Shown: positions 1 through 10,250 of the stretch, one piece after another
Position numbering within the stretch: the first letter of the stretch is position 1
How the letters are laid out: every line of letters begins with the position of its first letter
Assembly (NCBI GenBank): GCA_945877035.1
Contig: CAMCQH010000008.1
Location: 1 to 59,866, forward strand
DNA from: an uncultured Clostridium sp.
GTDB taxonomy: Bacteria > Bacillota > Clostridia > TANB77 > CAG-508
DNA: 59,866 nt
Reading direction: 5' to 3'
The notes under the pieces: generated by a model
What the model was told of the DNA's origin: nothing
Databases searched by the model: none
Seen by the model: only the letters and a program-made list of their open reading frames with translations
Translations under genes and position numbers: made by a program

Positions 1-135
1 AATATTGAGGCAGAAAACTTTCAAAGTTTTCCACCCCAACTATTGACATTCAGCCAAAATATTTTAAAGGACTGTCCCCTATTCCCTCTAAAAAGGGATT
101 TTAAGGAACGTCCCTAAATCCCTCCTAGATTTCTC
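1..135. repeat. Intergenic palindromes downstream of gtrA-like gene
   Basis: This gene-free stretch holds a small hairpin at about 12-32 (GAAAACTTT / AAAGTTTTC) and, at about 63-125, two G/C-rich palindromic units whose outer stem is AGGGATTT / AAATCCCT around a GGAACGTCCC core. The same unit type recurs at 25040, 27213, 36854 and 39954. Here it follows the stop of a minus-strand gene and can act as its transcription terminator. No ORF is credible here. Confidence 0.5.
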
Positions 136-558
136 TTATTTCTTTTTAGGTTTAAAAGCAAAAAACTTGCTAATAAAGAAATTTAAAACAACAACTATAA
201 CAGTTACAGCTAATTTACTTATCATTTCTGGTATTGCTGTTTTAAATAAAATCCAACATCCTACAAATTCTATTACCATGGTAACTGCTCTTCCAGCAAT
301 AAATTTGCAAAATTCTTCAAATTTTTCTTTTATATTTTTTGCTTTTGAATGAAATACTAAATTTTTATTAGTAACATATGCAAATAGTACAGCAATTACT
401 ATTGCAATAAAATTAGATAAATTTTCTTCCCATCCCACTAATTTGCTTAAAATATAAAATGATACAAAATTTACTATAGTTGTTAATACTCCAAATACTA
501 AATATAGTATTACTTCTTTTGTACAAAATTTTTTTATTAATTCTTTTATTTTTTCCAT
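136..558 (-). CDS. GtrA-like membrane protein
   Basis: A 140-residue protein with four predicted membrane helices (about residues 17-37, 47-66, 88-106 and 117-134) and a basic C-terminal FKPKKK tail, the length and topology of the GtrA family. Known GtrA-like proteins are small integral membrane proteins associated with flipping or handling of undecaprenyl-phosphate-linked sugars. It is the last gene of the glycan locus, after a wall protein and an autolysin, and a GtrB/DPM-like transferase (13110-14045) in the same locus is a natural partner. A purine-rich AAAGGAATT lies before the ATG. Confidence 0.8.
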   Translation of the reverse strand: MEKIKELIKKFCTKEVILYLVFGVLTTIVNFVSFYILSKLVGWEENLSNFIAIVIAVLFAYVTNKNLVFHSKAKNIKEKFEEFCKFIAGRAVTMVIEFVGCWILFKTAIPEMISKLAVTVIVVVLNFFISKFFAFKPKKK

Positions 559-562
559 TTGT

Positions 563-1255
563 TTAATTCCTTTTTTTATTTTCTTTTTTTGAATTAATAA
601 CTTTAATTATAATCACTATTGCTACTATTATACCCACTATTCCTATTATTAGAAAAAGTTTTTGATTTTTTTCTTCTGCTCCTGTTTTATCTTTTTGAGA
701 ATATACTTCAACTATTGCATTTTCATTATCTTCAACTGTGTCATTAACTATTATATTTTCTGTTTCGTCTGTTTTGTCTGTTTCATCTGTTTCTTTTTTT
801 TCTTCATCTACTTTTTCAAATGATATTTTATATGTTCTTACACTTCCTGATTCAGCGGTAACATCAATCCTGAATTCACTTTGGTTATCTTCTATTTTTA
901 TATTACCACTCCCACTAATTTTAGCTTTATCATCAAAAGCTTTAGCTGTTATTGTTACATTACTATCTGTTATAGGCTTATCTATTTTATAATCTACTGT
1001 TTGTTTATCAAACTCTGGAGTTAATTCATAGCCTTCAATTTTTAAACTTTCTAAATAATTGTTGTTTGATTTTGTTGTATCAAATTTTTCATCCTGATTT
1101 TCCACTAATTTTTCATTTTCTTTTTCTGCATCTTCATCACTATAATCTGCAAATCCTCTACTACTATTAGGATTTGCAGATACAATGTTATAATTTATCA
1201 TAACACATGTAGTTGCTATTATTAAAATAATTAAAAATTTTATTTTCTTTTTCAT
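563..1255 (-). CDS. Cell-surface protein with cadherin-like beta-sandwich domain
   Basis: A 230-residue exported protein. Residues 1-28 form a signal peptide, residues about 68-150 match the cadherin-like beta-sandwich pattern (LKIEGYELTPEFD, then VDYKI and TYKISFEK), then comes a Glu/Asp/Thr-rich linker with K-TDETDKTDET repeats, and a single C-terminal membrane helix (about 203-222) with a KKENKKRN cytoplasmic tail. It is probably membrane-anchored with the domain in the wall. It lies 12 bases after the glucosaminidase gene and 4 bases before gtrA-like, so it is co-transcribed. Its function is unknown beyond a likely structural or binding role. Confidence 0.65.
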   Translation of the reverse strand: MKKKIKFLIILIIATTCVMINYNIVSANPNSSRGFADYSDEDAEKENEKLVENQDEKFDTTKSNNNYLESLKIEGYELTPEFDKQTVDYKIDKPITDSNVTITAKAFDDKAKISGSGNIKIEDNQSEFRIDVTAESGSVRTYKISFEKVDEEKKETDETDKTDETENIIVNDTVEDNENAIVEVYSQKDKTGAEEKNQKLFLIIGIVGIIVAIVIIIKVINSKKENKKRN

Positions 1256-1267
1256 AATTCCTCTTTT

Positions 1268-3937
1268 CTAAATTGGTTGCAAGTATTTTCCTGACATATA
1301 TCCTACTGTTCCATCTTGTAAACGTACTTTATGCCAATCTGTATTTATTCCTCTTTCTAAAGATACTACTATAGTTCCTTGTGCTACTGATGTTATTACT
1401 GTAGAATTTGTATCAGCACTAGATCTTAAATTTAAGCCTCCATTTGCTGTAACTTTCATTCTAATTTCAGAGCTTTCTTGATTATCTTTAGGTATTGGAT
1501 ATGTACTACTACTCATATTTTCATATACTGGTATTATAAATGTAAATCCTGAATCTAATTTATCTGTATTAGCATACATTCCTCTCAATGTTTTTGCTTC
1601 ACTATATGCTCCCATTAAGTTTTGCATATATTGATGTTCATATAAATTTGTACCATTTCTTTTATCTATATCAAATTTATTTTGGTATAAAGTATTTTGA
1701 TAGTTGTCTAACCAATTTTTCTTACAGAATGTTATTCCACCTTCCAAGGCTTTTTCCATAGAATCCCATCCGTATTTTTTTGCAGTTGCTAATGCATTTG
1801 CACGTATCTGTTCCCAACCATTTCCAGAAGCACCTATATTAAATGGATTATAATATTTTTTTCCATCTCCTCCATCCATTCCTTTTCCTATTTCAGTACC
1901 AGAATTTCCTTGTTCCTGTATTACTCTTGATACAATATAATATGGATTAACATTTTGATTTCTACATGCTGTATCTATGTCCTTTGCATAATTTTGTAAA
2001 AATGTTCCATTTACCTTATTCTTTATTCCTTCTAATGTGCATGAGCCACTATTATAGCTATTTACATTTAAAAATTGAAATACATTTACTTCATCTAAGA
2101 AATTTCTTGGATCCATATAATATGCTACTGCTTTTGATGATGCACAATACCAACCACTATCATATAATTTTGTTCCACAAAATGAACAAATCCATTCTCC
2201 TCTATAATTAGATGGTACTAAATTTCTAGAATGTACAGCTGTTTCTCCAGCTATTACATCATCAAACTTTAATCCAGTATATAATAATTCAAAATTCCAA
2301 TTAGGATGTTGTTCCATTAACTTTAATATTTTTTCGCGATACCCTGGATATTTTTTTGTATCTATTTGTATTGTATCTGAAATTTTTTCAAATTTAAATT
2401 TTTGTGCATTTAGTCCGTTTCCATCACACATTTGTATATTCTGGAAGTTCTGTGCTTTTGCATTTAATACATCCATATATAGCCCATTACATTTTGAAAT
2501 TATACTATAATATCCTGCTCCAGCATCTTTTATTATCCACTTTTGTGCATCTGTTCCATTCCATTCCCATTGTTGTACATTTGCGCCTTTTGCTTTTGAG
2601 GCATCTTTTACATCTAATGCTTTATTTGAATGTGTTGCTATTATGCTATATGTTCCATCTCCTAAATATTTTACTTTATATTTTTTTTGTGGTACATTGC
2701 TATATTCATATAATTGTACATTCGCTCCATTATTTTTTGATGCTCCATTTATATCTAGCATAAACTTTGTATCTATAGCTGATCTTATCATATATGTACC
2801 ATCTTCTATTGTTTTAGTTCCTGTTGGTATTACTGGCTTTGATGTATTATTATTATTATTGTTGTTATTTGAGTTTTCACTTACTTTTTCAAATTTAAAC
2901 TTTTGTGCTTTTAGTCCATTTCCATCACACATTTGGATATTTTGGAAGTTCTGTGCTTTTGCATTTAATACATCCATATATAGTCCATTACATTTTGAAA
3001 TTATACTATAATATCCTGCTCCAGCATCTTTTATTATCCACTTTTGTGCATCTGTTCCATTCCATTCCCATTGTTGTACATTTGCGCCTTTTGCTTTTGA
3101 GGCATCTTTTACATCTAATGCTTTATTTGAATGTGTTGCTATTATGCTATATGTTCCATCTCCTAAATATTTTACTTTATATTTTTTTTGTGGTACATTG
3201 CTATATTCATATAATTGTACATTCGCTCCATTATTTTTTGATGCTCCATTTATATCTAGCATAAACTTTGTATCTATAGCTGATCTTATCATATATGTAC
3301 CATCTTCTATTGTTTTAGTTCCTGTTGGTATTACTGGCTTTGATGTGTTGTTATTTGATGTATTATTATTGTTATTATTATTGTTTGTACTTTCACTTAC
3401 TTTCTCAAATTTAAACTTTTGTGCATCAAGTCCATTTCCATCACACATTTGTATGTTTTGAAAGTTTTGTGCTTTTGCATTTAATACATCTACATATAGT
3501 CCATTGCATTTAGAAACTATACTATAATAGCCCCCTCCAACATCTTTTATTATCCATTTTTGTGCATCTGTTTCATTCCATTCCCACTGTTGTACATTTG
3601 CTCCTTTTGCTTTTGAAGCATCTTTTACATCTAATGCTTTATTTGAATGTGTTGCTATTATACTATATGTTCCATCTCCTAAATATTTTACTTTATATTT
3701 TTTTTGTGGTACATTACTATATTCATATAATTGTACATTTGCACTATTATATGTTGATGCTCCATTTACATCTAATACAAATTTTTGATCAATCTTTGAC
3801 CTTATTATATATGTGCCATCTTCTATTGTTTGCCCTGTTGATTTACTCTGTTCAACTGCAATTACATCGCTATTTTGAAACATTAATACCACTATATATA
3901 TAATTATTACTATAATTCCAACTAATTTTTTTTTCAT
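1268..3937 (-). CDS. Secreted glucosaminidase with three ricin-type lectin domains and SH3 domain
   Basis: A large exported wall hydrolase (889 residues from the ATG at 3937, preceded by GAGGAG; an upstream GTG at 3946 is less likely). Order: signal peptide; three ricin-B-type beta-trefoil lectin repeats (roughly residues 38-180, 210-350 and 370-515, each with a DGTYIIRS start and QKWIIKD motif) joined by Asn-rich linkers ending in SKPVIPTGTKTIEDGTY; an endo-beta-N-acetylglucosaminidase domain (about 540-800) with the likely catalytic Glu in SRVIQEQGNSG; a C-terminal bacterial SH3 domain (NLRSSADTNS). Repeats 2 and 3 are almost identical in DNA. It probably remodels peptidoglycan and binds the glycan made by the neighbouring genes (inference). 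Confidence 0.85.
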   Translation of the reverse strand: MKKKLVGIIVIIIYIVVLMFQNSDVIAVEQSKSTGQTIEDGTYIIRSKIDQKFVLDVNGASTYNSANVQLYEYSNVPQKKYKVKYLGDGTYSIIATHSNKALDVKDASKAKGANVQQWEWNETDAQKWIIKDVGGGYYSIVSKCNGLYVDVLNAKAQNFQNIQMCDGNGLDAQKFKFEKVSESTNNNNNNNNTSNNNTSKPVIPTGTKTIEDGTYMIRSAIDTKFMLDINGASKNNGANVQLYEYSNVPQKKYKVKYLGDGTYSIIATHSNKALDVKDASKAKGANVQQWEWNGTDAQKWIIKDAGAGYYSIISKCNGLYMDVLNAKAQNFQNIQMCDGNGLKAQKFKFEKVSENSNNNNNNNNTSKPVIPTGTKTIEDGTYMIRSAIDTKFMLDINGASKNNGANVQLYEYSNVPQKKYKVKYLGDGTYSIIATHSNKALDVKDASKAKGANVQQWEWNGTDAQKWIIKDAGAGYYSIISKCNGLYMDVLNAKAQNFQNIQMCDGNGLNAQKFKFEKISDTIQIDTKKYPGYREKILKLMEQHPNWNFELLYTGLKFDDVIAGETAVHSRNLVPSNYRGEWICSFCGTKLYDSGWYCASSKAVAYYMDPRNFLDEVNVFQFLNVNSYNSGSCTLEGIKNKVNGTFLQNYAKDIDTACRNQNVNPYYIVSRVIQEQGNSGTEIGKGMDGGDGKKYYNPFNIGASGNGWEQIRANALATAKKYGWDSMEKALEGGITFCKKNWLDNYQNTLYQNKFDIDKRNGTNLYEHQYMQNLMGAYSEAKTLRGMYANTDKLDSGFTFIIPVYENMSSSTYPIPKDNQESSEIRMKVTANGGLNLRSSADTNSTVITSVAQGTIVVSLERGINTDWHKVRLQDGTVGYMSGKYLQPI

Positions 3938-4025
3938 ACTATGCACTCCTCTTTTTTATATTTTTTGTCGTTTTTTGATAAATCTACGTTTATAATATCA
4001 TAAAAAAAGTAAAAAGTGAACAGTT

Positions 4026-4976
4026 TTAATTAAATTTTTTATTACTAATTTTTTCCAATTGTTCATATCTCAAAACATTAAGTTCATAGTCTTCTTTATG
4101 TTGCCTTCCGATTGTTTCTAATATAATTCCACATTGCAAAGAAATTGCTGCAAGTGCCATACATCCAGATGCAAGTATTGCAGATGGAACTTTCGTGATA
4201 AATGATGTTTTAAAAAATTCTATTAATACAGGAACTCCTACTATTAACCCTAATGCCAAAAATATTAGTGATATAATTCCAAAAAATTTAAATGGTTTGT
4301 AGTCTTTGAACATTCTTATTATTGTTTTTATTACTTTTATTCCATCACTTACTGTATTAAGTTTTGATGAACTTCCCTCTGGTCTATCTCTATAATCTAT
4401 TGGTATTTCTTTTATTATATATCTTTTATCTAACGCATATAAAGACATTTCAGTTTCTATCTCAAACTTTGGACTTAATACTGGCATATTTTTTACAAAT
4501 CTTTTATTAAAAACTCTATATCCTGTCATAATATCTTTAAGTTTAGTATCAAATAATATATTTATAGCCTTTTTTACCATGTTATTTCCTAGTTCATGAA
4601 ATGGTCTTTTATTTTCTTTTTGATATGTACCATTAGATAATCTATCTCCTATTGCCATATCAGCTTCACCATTTCTAATTGGTTCAATTAATTTATGTAC
4701 AAATTCAGCAGGATATGTATCATCGCCATCAACCATTACATAAATATCTGCATCAATGTCTCTAAATTGACTTCTTACAACATTTCCTTTTCCTTGTTTA
4801 TACTCATTAATAACAATTGCGCCATTAGCTTTAGCTATTTCAGCTGTTTTATCTTTTGAATTATTATTATATACATATATATCGCTAGTTGGTAGCTCTT
4901 TTTTAAAATCTTTTATAACTTTTTCTATTGTTTGTTCTTCATTATAACATGGTATTAAAACTGCAATCTTTTCCAT
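4026..4976 (-). CDS. Glycosyltransferase family 2, polyprenyl-phosphate type
   Basis: 316 residues from MEKIAVLIPCYNEEQ. An in-frame extension to 5060 exists but overlaps the next gene and lacks family sequence, so the ATG at 4976, preceded by AGAAAGG, is chosen. GT-A fold with the nucleotide-binding PCYNEEQTI start, a DGDDTYP motif (DxD-type), a GxRxxN region in GYRVFNKRF, and two C-terminal membrane helices (about 232-255 and 268-290). This is the layout of dolichol/undecaprenyl-phosphate sugar transferases. It follows the DUF6020 gene with one base between. Confidence 0.8.
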   Translation of the reverse strand: MEKIAVLIPCYNEEQTIEKVIKDFKKELPTSDIYVYNNNSKDKTAEIAKANGAIVINEYKQGKGNVVRSQFRDIDADIYVMVDGDDTYPAEFVHKLIEPIRNGEADMAIGDRLSNGTYQKENKRPFHELGNNMVKKAINILFDTKLKDIMTGYRVFNKRFVKNMPVLSPKFEIETEMSLYALDKRYIIKEIPIDYRDRPEGSSSKLNTVSDGIKVIKTIIRMFKDYKPFKFFGIISLIFLALGLIVGVPVLIEFFKTSFITKVPSAILASGCMALAAISLQCGIILETIGRQHKEDYELNVLRYEQLEKISNKKFN

Positions 4977-4977
4977 T

Positions 4978-6708
4978 TTATTTTTCCTTTCTATTTTTAA
5001 AATTAAGTGATATATATATTGGTAATACTGTAAATAATGAATATGCATATCTATATTCACAAAATACAGGTGATGCTACTATAGTTAGCCACAATATAAA
5101 TATTGGAATATATATTAATATGTTTTTATAGTCTTTACTGTATATTTTATATCCTAAACAAATAACAATCATCCAAAAAGCTGTACCTATACTAAAACAC
5201 ATAGATATCAATGGTAGATTTCTTTGTTCTATTAATGAATCAATTTTAGAAACTATTTTTCCTTCTATTAAAGGCTTTTGTTCTATCCCCATACTATTAG
5301 CTTCCATTGTTCTATTTGCAACCCAATGACTAGCTTCTGGATAATAATATCCATATGAATTAGATATAAAAGATTCAACATAATCTTTAAAATAATTTCT
5401 TAATAATTTTAGCCATAAATTTATAAATTCTAATTTATTCTCATTAAAAAAATTAGTATTAAGTTCTGCTTTTACAGGGTCTGATAATACTGGATTATAT
5501 TTGTCTCCTATATTTTTACATTCAAAAAAGTTATTTATTTGATTTATTGTTTCATCATTTAATTCTTCTCTATGATTTTTTTCTACTCTTGCAATTTGTT
5601 GCAAAGGTACTGAAAGCATTTCTGCAACAGAACCATTTTGAATATTTAACACTGAGAATATAGATGTTTTTAACACACAATATATTACAATTATTCCTAA
5701 AAACATTGGAATTATTTTTTTCCAATACTTCCTTAAAACTATTGCTATAAATGGCATTGATAGTACAGCAACATATATTCCATTATTTCTCATAAAAAAT
5801 ACCAATAAAGATACTATAATATATATTGCTATATTTTTCTTTTTCATCAGAAAACTTTCTGTGTTAAATGTCAATTCTATTTGTAATATCACAAATATTG
5901 GTATAATTCCAGCAAATAATACATCTTTCCACATTGTTACACTGAATAGTGCATTTATAGGATATATCATATAAAATAATAAAATTACTATTCTTATAAA
6001 TAATGGAATTTCTTTTTTACTTAAATAATATAATACTATTGAGAACATTGTAGCCATAGCTATCATTTGGAAAATAGTGTACATCGCTACTCCAAGATTT
6101 ATATTTCCAAAAAGATTTATTCCTATATTTAAAAATATAGCTATTAAACCTGTATGAAATACTGGATGATGATTTGTAAGTGGTGCTATTCCTATCGCTT
6201 GTGCCACTTGCGCACAAGAATCTGCAGTTAATAATCCTGGAAAATATCTTAAAAAATATGGTAGCCATGCTATTAGTATTAATAAAATATTAATAAAAAA
6301 CATTTTTTTAGGTTCTAGTAAAATACTCTTATTTATCTTTTTTTTCATTAATTGATTATTATCAAAAAATGTATAAATGGTAGAAACTATGCTCCATGAT
6401 AATATTGCATATCCTAAAAAATTTATCAAAAGCCATTTATCTATTATATGATTTAAAGTAAAGTCAGTATTTATACTAGTACAAACAATTTCTATAATAG
6501 CAAATACTATTGATATAGTTACTGTTGTTATACATTTTTGTTTATTTTGGTTATCTAATACTTTTTTTATAAAATAATACATTGCCATTAATACTAATAA
6601 AAAAACTACTGTATTTCCACTAACTAAAAATTTATGCCATATAAATATTACTAATATTAATGATAATATAATTGCTAGTATATTTTTCTTATATTTTTCC
6701 AATTTCAT
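4978..6708 (-). CDS. DUF6020-family polytopic membrane protein
   Basis: 576 residues with about a dozen hydrophobic segments. The motif YFPGLLTADSCAQVAQA and the HHPVFHTG sequence (about residues 155-187) fit the DUF6020 family, whose members resemble GT-C-fold membrane glycosyltransferases in topology and occur in Clostridia surface-glycan loci. A soluble region around residues 365-470 lies between membrane halves. The function is not established; a role in adding or flipping a lipid-linked sugar is inferred from context between two glycosyltransferases. Confidence 0.65.
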   Translation of the reverse strand: MKLEKYKKNILAIILSLILVIFIWHKFLVSGNTVVFLLVLMAMYYFIKKVLDNQNKQKCITTVTISIVFAIIEIVCTSINTDFTLNHIIDKWLLINFLGYAILSWSIVSTIYTFFDNNQLMKKKINKSILLEPKKMFFINILLILIAWLPYFLRYFPGLLTADSCAQVAQAIGIAPLTNHHPVFHTGLIAIFLNIGINLFGNINLGVAMYTIFQMIAMATMFSIVLYYLSKKEIPLFIRIVILLFYMIYPINALFSVTMWKDVLFAGIIPIFVILQIELTFNTESFLMKKKNIAIYIIVSLLVFFMRNNGIYVAVLSMPFIAIVLRKYWKKIIPMFLGIIVIYCVLKTSIFSVLNIQNGSVAEMLSVPLQQIARVEKNHREELNDETINQINNFFECKNIGDKYNPVLSDPVKAELNTNFFNENKLEFINLWLKLLRNYFKDYVESFISNSYGYYYPEASHWVANRTMEANSMGIEQKPLIEGKIVSKIDSLIEQRNLPLISMCFSIGTAFWMIVICLGYKIYSKDYKNILIYIPIFILWLTIVASPVFCEYRYAYSLFTVLPIYISLNFKNRKEK

Positions 6709-6714
6709 TCTCCT

Positions 6715-8907
6715 TTATTTTTTGATAGCATGTTTTATTTTTCTTAGACCTCTATATATCTTTCTTGCTACTTTTCCTGGAAATGTGTTTAATATTTTTT
6801 CTAATCTATATATTCTATCATCAACTTGAACGTTTGTATTATCATTTGTTGGCAAATAGACAGGTGTTGTTGGGTTATTCCAATAAAATGGTTGTCCATT
6901 TGTTAATAATAACATATATATATCTTTTGCATATTTTTCAAATATTTTTTCATGTCCTTGTCTTGAAATTTGATATAAATATATTCTCATTTTTTTATTA
7001 AATTGTCTTGACATAGAATCTTTTCTAACTCTGTATAAATTTAATTTTTCTGGTATTGAGACACCTAAGCATCCATTTTCTGCTAAGCTTACCCATCCAT
7101 CATAATCTTCCATACCATATTCCATCATAATTCTATTTTTACCAAAATTCAAAAAGTCATTTTTTCTTATTACTACAAATGCTGCAAGCATGTTTGCACA
7201 TAATAAATATGGTATATGAACATTAAATGTTGGCCATACAGCTTGACTTCCTTCAAAATATTGAACCCAACTATAAACATAAGAAACGTTTTTATATTGA
7301 TGTAATATGTCTATAGCTCTTCCATAAAATGTTTTGTCGACCTTATCATCTGCATCAATAAATGCTACAAATTCTCCTCTTGCGGCTTCTGCACCTACAT
7401 TTCTTGCATTTGCCAATCCTTTATTTTCTATATTTATAATTTTAATTTTATCATCATTTTCGTATTTTTTTAATACTTCTAAGCTTTCCTCATCTGTACT
7501 TCCATCATTAACAATTATTATTTCATAATTTTTATATTCTGTTTCCTTTATACTTTCTATAGTTTCTGGTAAAGTTTTTCCCAAATTATAATATGGAATT
7601 ACTACAGATAATAAGTCTTTTTGTCCTTCATATGTTTTTATATAATCACTTTTAGGCATTTCTTCTACAAATGGAAATTTAGTTTTAGCTTTATTTTTAT
7701 TTTTTATAACATCTTCAAAGAATTCTCTTCTTAATTTTAAGTTAGTATCCATATTGCATAATTCATTAATTCTTTCTTTGGCATTGTTTCCCATTTTTTG
7801 TAATTCTTCATCACTCATTGCTAAAATTTGTTCTAGTTTTTCTTCGAAGTCACCTTCTTTATCCCAGTTAAAAATTATACCATTCTTTCCAGATTCTTCT
7901 ACCATTTCTGCTTGTCCACCACTTTTAGATACTAAAACTGGTTTTCCAAGCCACATTGAATATATACATGTATTTGGAAAGTTTTCATATAATGATGGAA
8001 TTGCTAGTGCTGTTGCAGATAATATATGTGGTATTAAATCTAAATGTGGTATAGAATTAAGCATTTCTAAATTTCCATTTTCTATATATTTAGCATATTT
8101 TTTCTTTAATTCTTCTCCTATAAATGTTCCTTTTGATTCTAATTTTGTATCTCCACCAATTATTTTTATTTTAAAGTCTAATCCTTTTTCCCATAGTTTC
8201 TCTGCACCTTTAAGCATCTGTATAACGCCTTTTCTATATTCTGTCCTTCCAAAATATAATATTGTTTTTTTGTCAGATTTATATGGATTATTTTTTTCAT
8301 ATTTTTCTATCTCTTTTTTATCTATGTCAAATGGTAAATTTATTACTTTTATTTTATCTTCTACTAAATATTGTAATTTATCTGCCAAAAATTGACTTGG
8401 ACATACTAAAGCATCTGCTCCTTTTATGCAAAACTTTTCCATTTCTCCAATCCAATAAAATGGTGCTTCATATGTATTAAATTGATTTATTTTTAATGTT
8501 TCAAAACTTGGAGTATGTAAATGAACTACTAAAGGGATATCTTTTAACTTTTCGTTTAACATTAATTTATTTTGAATTATATATTGTCCATATGCATTAT
8601 ATTCTTGCATTTCTAAAATATCTGGTTTTCCATATTTATCTATTAAATTCATAATAACTTCATAATATTGATATGCCAAAGCATTGTCATAGCCTAAATA
8701 AGAATAATATTCTCCTTCTCCTTGTTGAAATCTAACTATTCTATATCCTTCTTTTGCCATTTCTTCTTTGTTTCCATTTATACTTCTTACAATTACAGTC
8801 ACATCATCTCCAGCTTGTGCAAACATTTTGGCACAATTTTCTACATAAGTTCCTATTCCTCCACCAAAATCTGGTGCAAATTCCCCTGTTAAAAACCAAA
8901 TTTTCAT
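6715..8907 (-). CDS. Bifunctional glycosyltransferase, GT4 plus GT2 fusion
   Basis: 730 residues from MKIWFLTGEFAPDFGGG; AAAGGG lies 12 bases upstream of this ATG, whereas the longer frame begins at a TTG. Residues 1-405 are a GT4-type GT-B enzyme (glycine-rich GGGIGTY loop, FGRTEYRKG, and the EX7E-like region PSLYENFPNTCIYSMWLGKPV). Residues about 430-660 are a GT2 domain (SVVIPYYNLGKTL, then VAFIDADDKVD). Two sequential sugar transfers by one polypeptide are likely. It ends with a basic tail. It sits between a GT2 gene (24 bases upstream) and the DUF6020 gene. Confidence 0.85.
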   Translation of the reverse strand: MKIWFLTGEFAPDFGGGIGTYVENCAKMFAQAGDDVTVIVRSINGNKEEMAKEGYRIVRFQQGEGEYYSYLGYDNALAYQYYEVIMNLIDKYGKPDILEMQEYNAYGQYIIQNKLMLNEKLKDIPLVVHLHTPSFETLKINQFNTYEAPFYWIGEMEKFCIKGADALVCPSQFLADKLQYLVEDKIKVINLPFDIDKKEIEKYEKNNPYKSDKKTILYFGRTEYRKGVIQMLKGAEKLWEKGLDFKIKIIGGDTKLESKGTFIGEELKKKYAKYIENGNLEMLNSIPHLDLIPHILSATALAIPSLYENFPNTCIYSMWLGKPVLVSKSGGQAEMVEESGKNGIIFNWDKEGDFEEKLEQILAMSDEELQKMGNNAKERINELCNMDTNLKLRREFFEDVIKNKNKAKTKFPFVEEMPKSDYIKTYEGQKDLLSVVIPYYNLGKTLPETIESIKETEYKNYEIIIVNDGSTDEESLEVLKKYENDDKIKIINIENKGLANARNVGAEAARGEFVAFIDADDKVDKTFYGRAIDILHQYKNVSYVYSWVQYFEGSQAVWPTFNVHIPYLLCANMLAAFVVIRKNDFLNFGKNRIMMEYGMEDYDGWVSLAENGCLGVSIPEKLNLYRVRKDSMSRQFNKKMRIYLYQISRQGHEKIFEKYAKDIYMLLLTNGQPFYWNNPTTPVYLPTNDNTNVQVDDRIYRLEKILNTFPGKVARKIYRGLRKIKHAIKK

Positions 8908-8931
8908 TTTTGTTATCATCCCTTTCAATAG

Positions 8932-10239
8932 TTATTTAATTTTTAATATATATCTAATTATTTTTCTAAATGCTCTTATTATAAATGTTCTATTAATTTT
9001 ATATTCTAAAATTTTAAAATTATATTTTATTTTACTATATTTGCATTTTTCTATTTCAATCACATTGAATTTTTCTTTAATTTTGTTGTTATACACAGTA
9101 TTTGATAGATAAATCTTATCTATACTTCTAGTATCTATAACATACTGTATAAAATCCAACCAATATTTTGAATCAATAAATGTTTTCAAGTCATATACTG
9201 TACAAAATTGTTCATATTTTTGTCTATAAAAATATTCAGAATATTTATTCTGCTGCATAATTATAACATAAATATTTTTGTTTTCTGCTTCTTTTTTTAT
9301 TTTTTTGTATATTTTTTTATCTGTACCTAAAGATGGTAATATATATATATCACTTTTTTCTTTGCTCTTTAATATACTGATTTCAGGTAAGTTTCCTATT
9401 TTTCTATTTTCAATTACTTCTTTTTCTTCATTTTTAGGATATATAATAGCTTTTACTTCATTTTTAATTTTATCAGCTTCTATTTTTAACTCCTTCATCT
9501 TCTGTTCATATTCTTTTTTTTGTTTATTATTTACATCTGTCAATAAACTTTCATTTCTTCTTCTATACCAAAATCCATAAAATCCAACTTGTACTGGAAA
9601 CATATCATTTGCTAACATTCTAAGCCATAAATGCCAGTCTTCATTAACATATCTTTTAGCTTTTCCATATCCACCTAAACTTAATATCTTTTCTTTACGT
9701 ATTAAGGCTGTTGCCGTAATTTGATTATCTGTTTTCATTTTTTCACTATCAAATTTTTTGTCAGATAAATATATATATTTTCCAAATCCGACTGAATTTG
9801 TAAAAGCCCATGTTGCATCTGGATTTGTTTCTAATGCTAAATACAATGTTTCTATATATGTTGGTTCAATTAAATCATCTGCATCAAGTGGTAAAATATA
9901 TTGTGATTTAGTATATTTAATTGCATAATCTCTACCGAGTGCTAAACCCTCATTTTGTTTATGATAAATTTTTATTCTCTCATCTATTTTTTCTATTTCT
10001 TTTAAATAATCTATTGCTTCTTTTTTTGTACTTCCATCATCAACTATAATCCATTCCCATGATTGAAAAGTTTGATTTAGCACACAATTTATTGTTTGCC
10101 ACATAAATTCATTTGCATTATAATAAGACGTTATAATTGATACTAATGGCTTTGATTTTGAATATATTTTATTATTTGTGTTTTTTAGTTGCATACCGGG
10201 TTCATATTTATATTCCCAAAAAAAATTATCTTCTTTCAT
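8932..10239 (-). CDS. Glycosyltransferase family 2
   Basis: 435 residues. A GT2 domain occupies residues about 30-255: SIITSYYNANEFM, WEWIIVDDGSTKKE, then LPLDADDLIEP as the metal-binding DxD motif, and WHLWLRML as a late motif. The C-terminal 170 residues are lysine-rich and contain no motif I recognise. AAAAGGT precedes the ATG. It is part of the minus-strand glycan operon, 11 bases from its upstream neighbour. Confidence 0.85.
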   Translation of the reverse strand: MKEDNFFWEYKYEPGMQLKNTNNKIYSKSKPLVSIITSYYNANEFMWQTINCVLNQTFQSWEWIIVDDGSTKKEAIDYLKEIEKIDERIKIYHKQNEGLALGRDYAIKYTKSQYILPLDADDLIEPTYIETLYLALETNPDATWAFTNSVGFGKYIYLSDKKFDSEKMKTDNQITATALIRKEKILSLGGYGKAKRYVNEDWHLWLRMLANDMFPVQVGFYGFWYRRRNESLLTDVNNKQKKEYEQKMKELKIEADKIKNEVKAIIYPKNEEKEVIENRKIGNLPEISILKSKEKSDIYILPSLGTDKKIYKKIKKEAENKNIYVIIMQQNKYSEYFYRQKYEQFCTVYDLKTFIDSKYWLDFIQYVIDTRSIDKIYLSNTVYNNKIKEKFNVIEIEKCKYSKIKYNFKILEYKINRTFIIRAFRKIIRYILKIK

Positions 10240-10250
10240 TTTTTTACCTT

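Noticed and set aside
2390..3840. Long plus-strand ORFs in the ricin repeats
   Set aside because: They are antisense shadows of the minus-strand lectin domains with no start signals.
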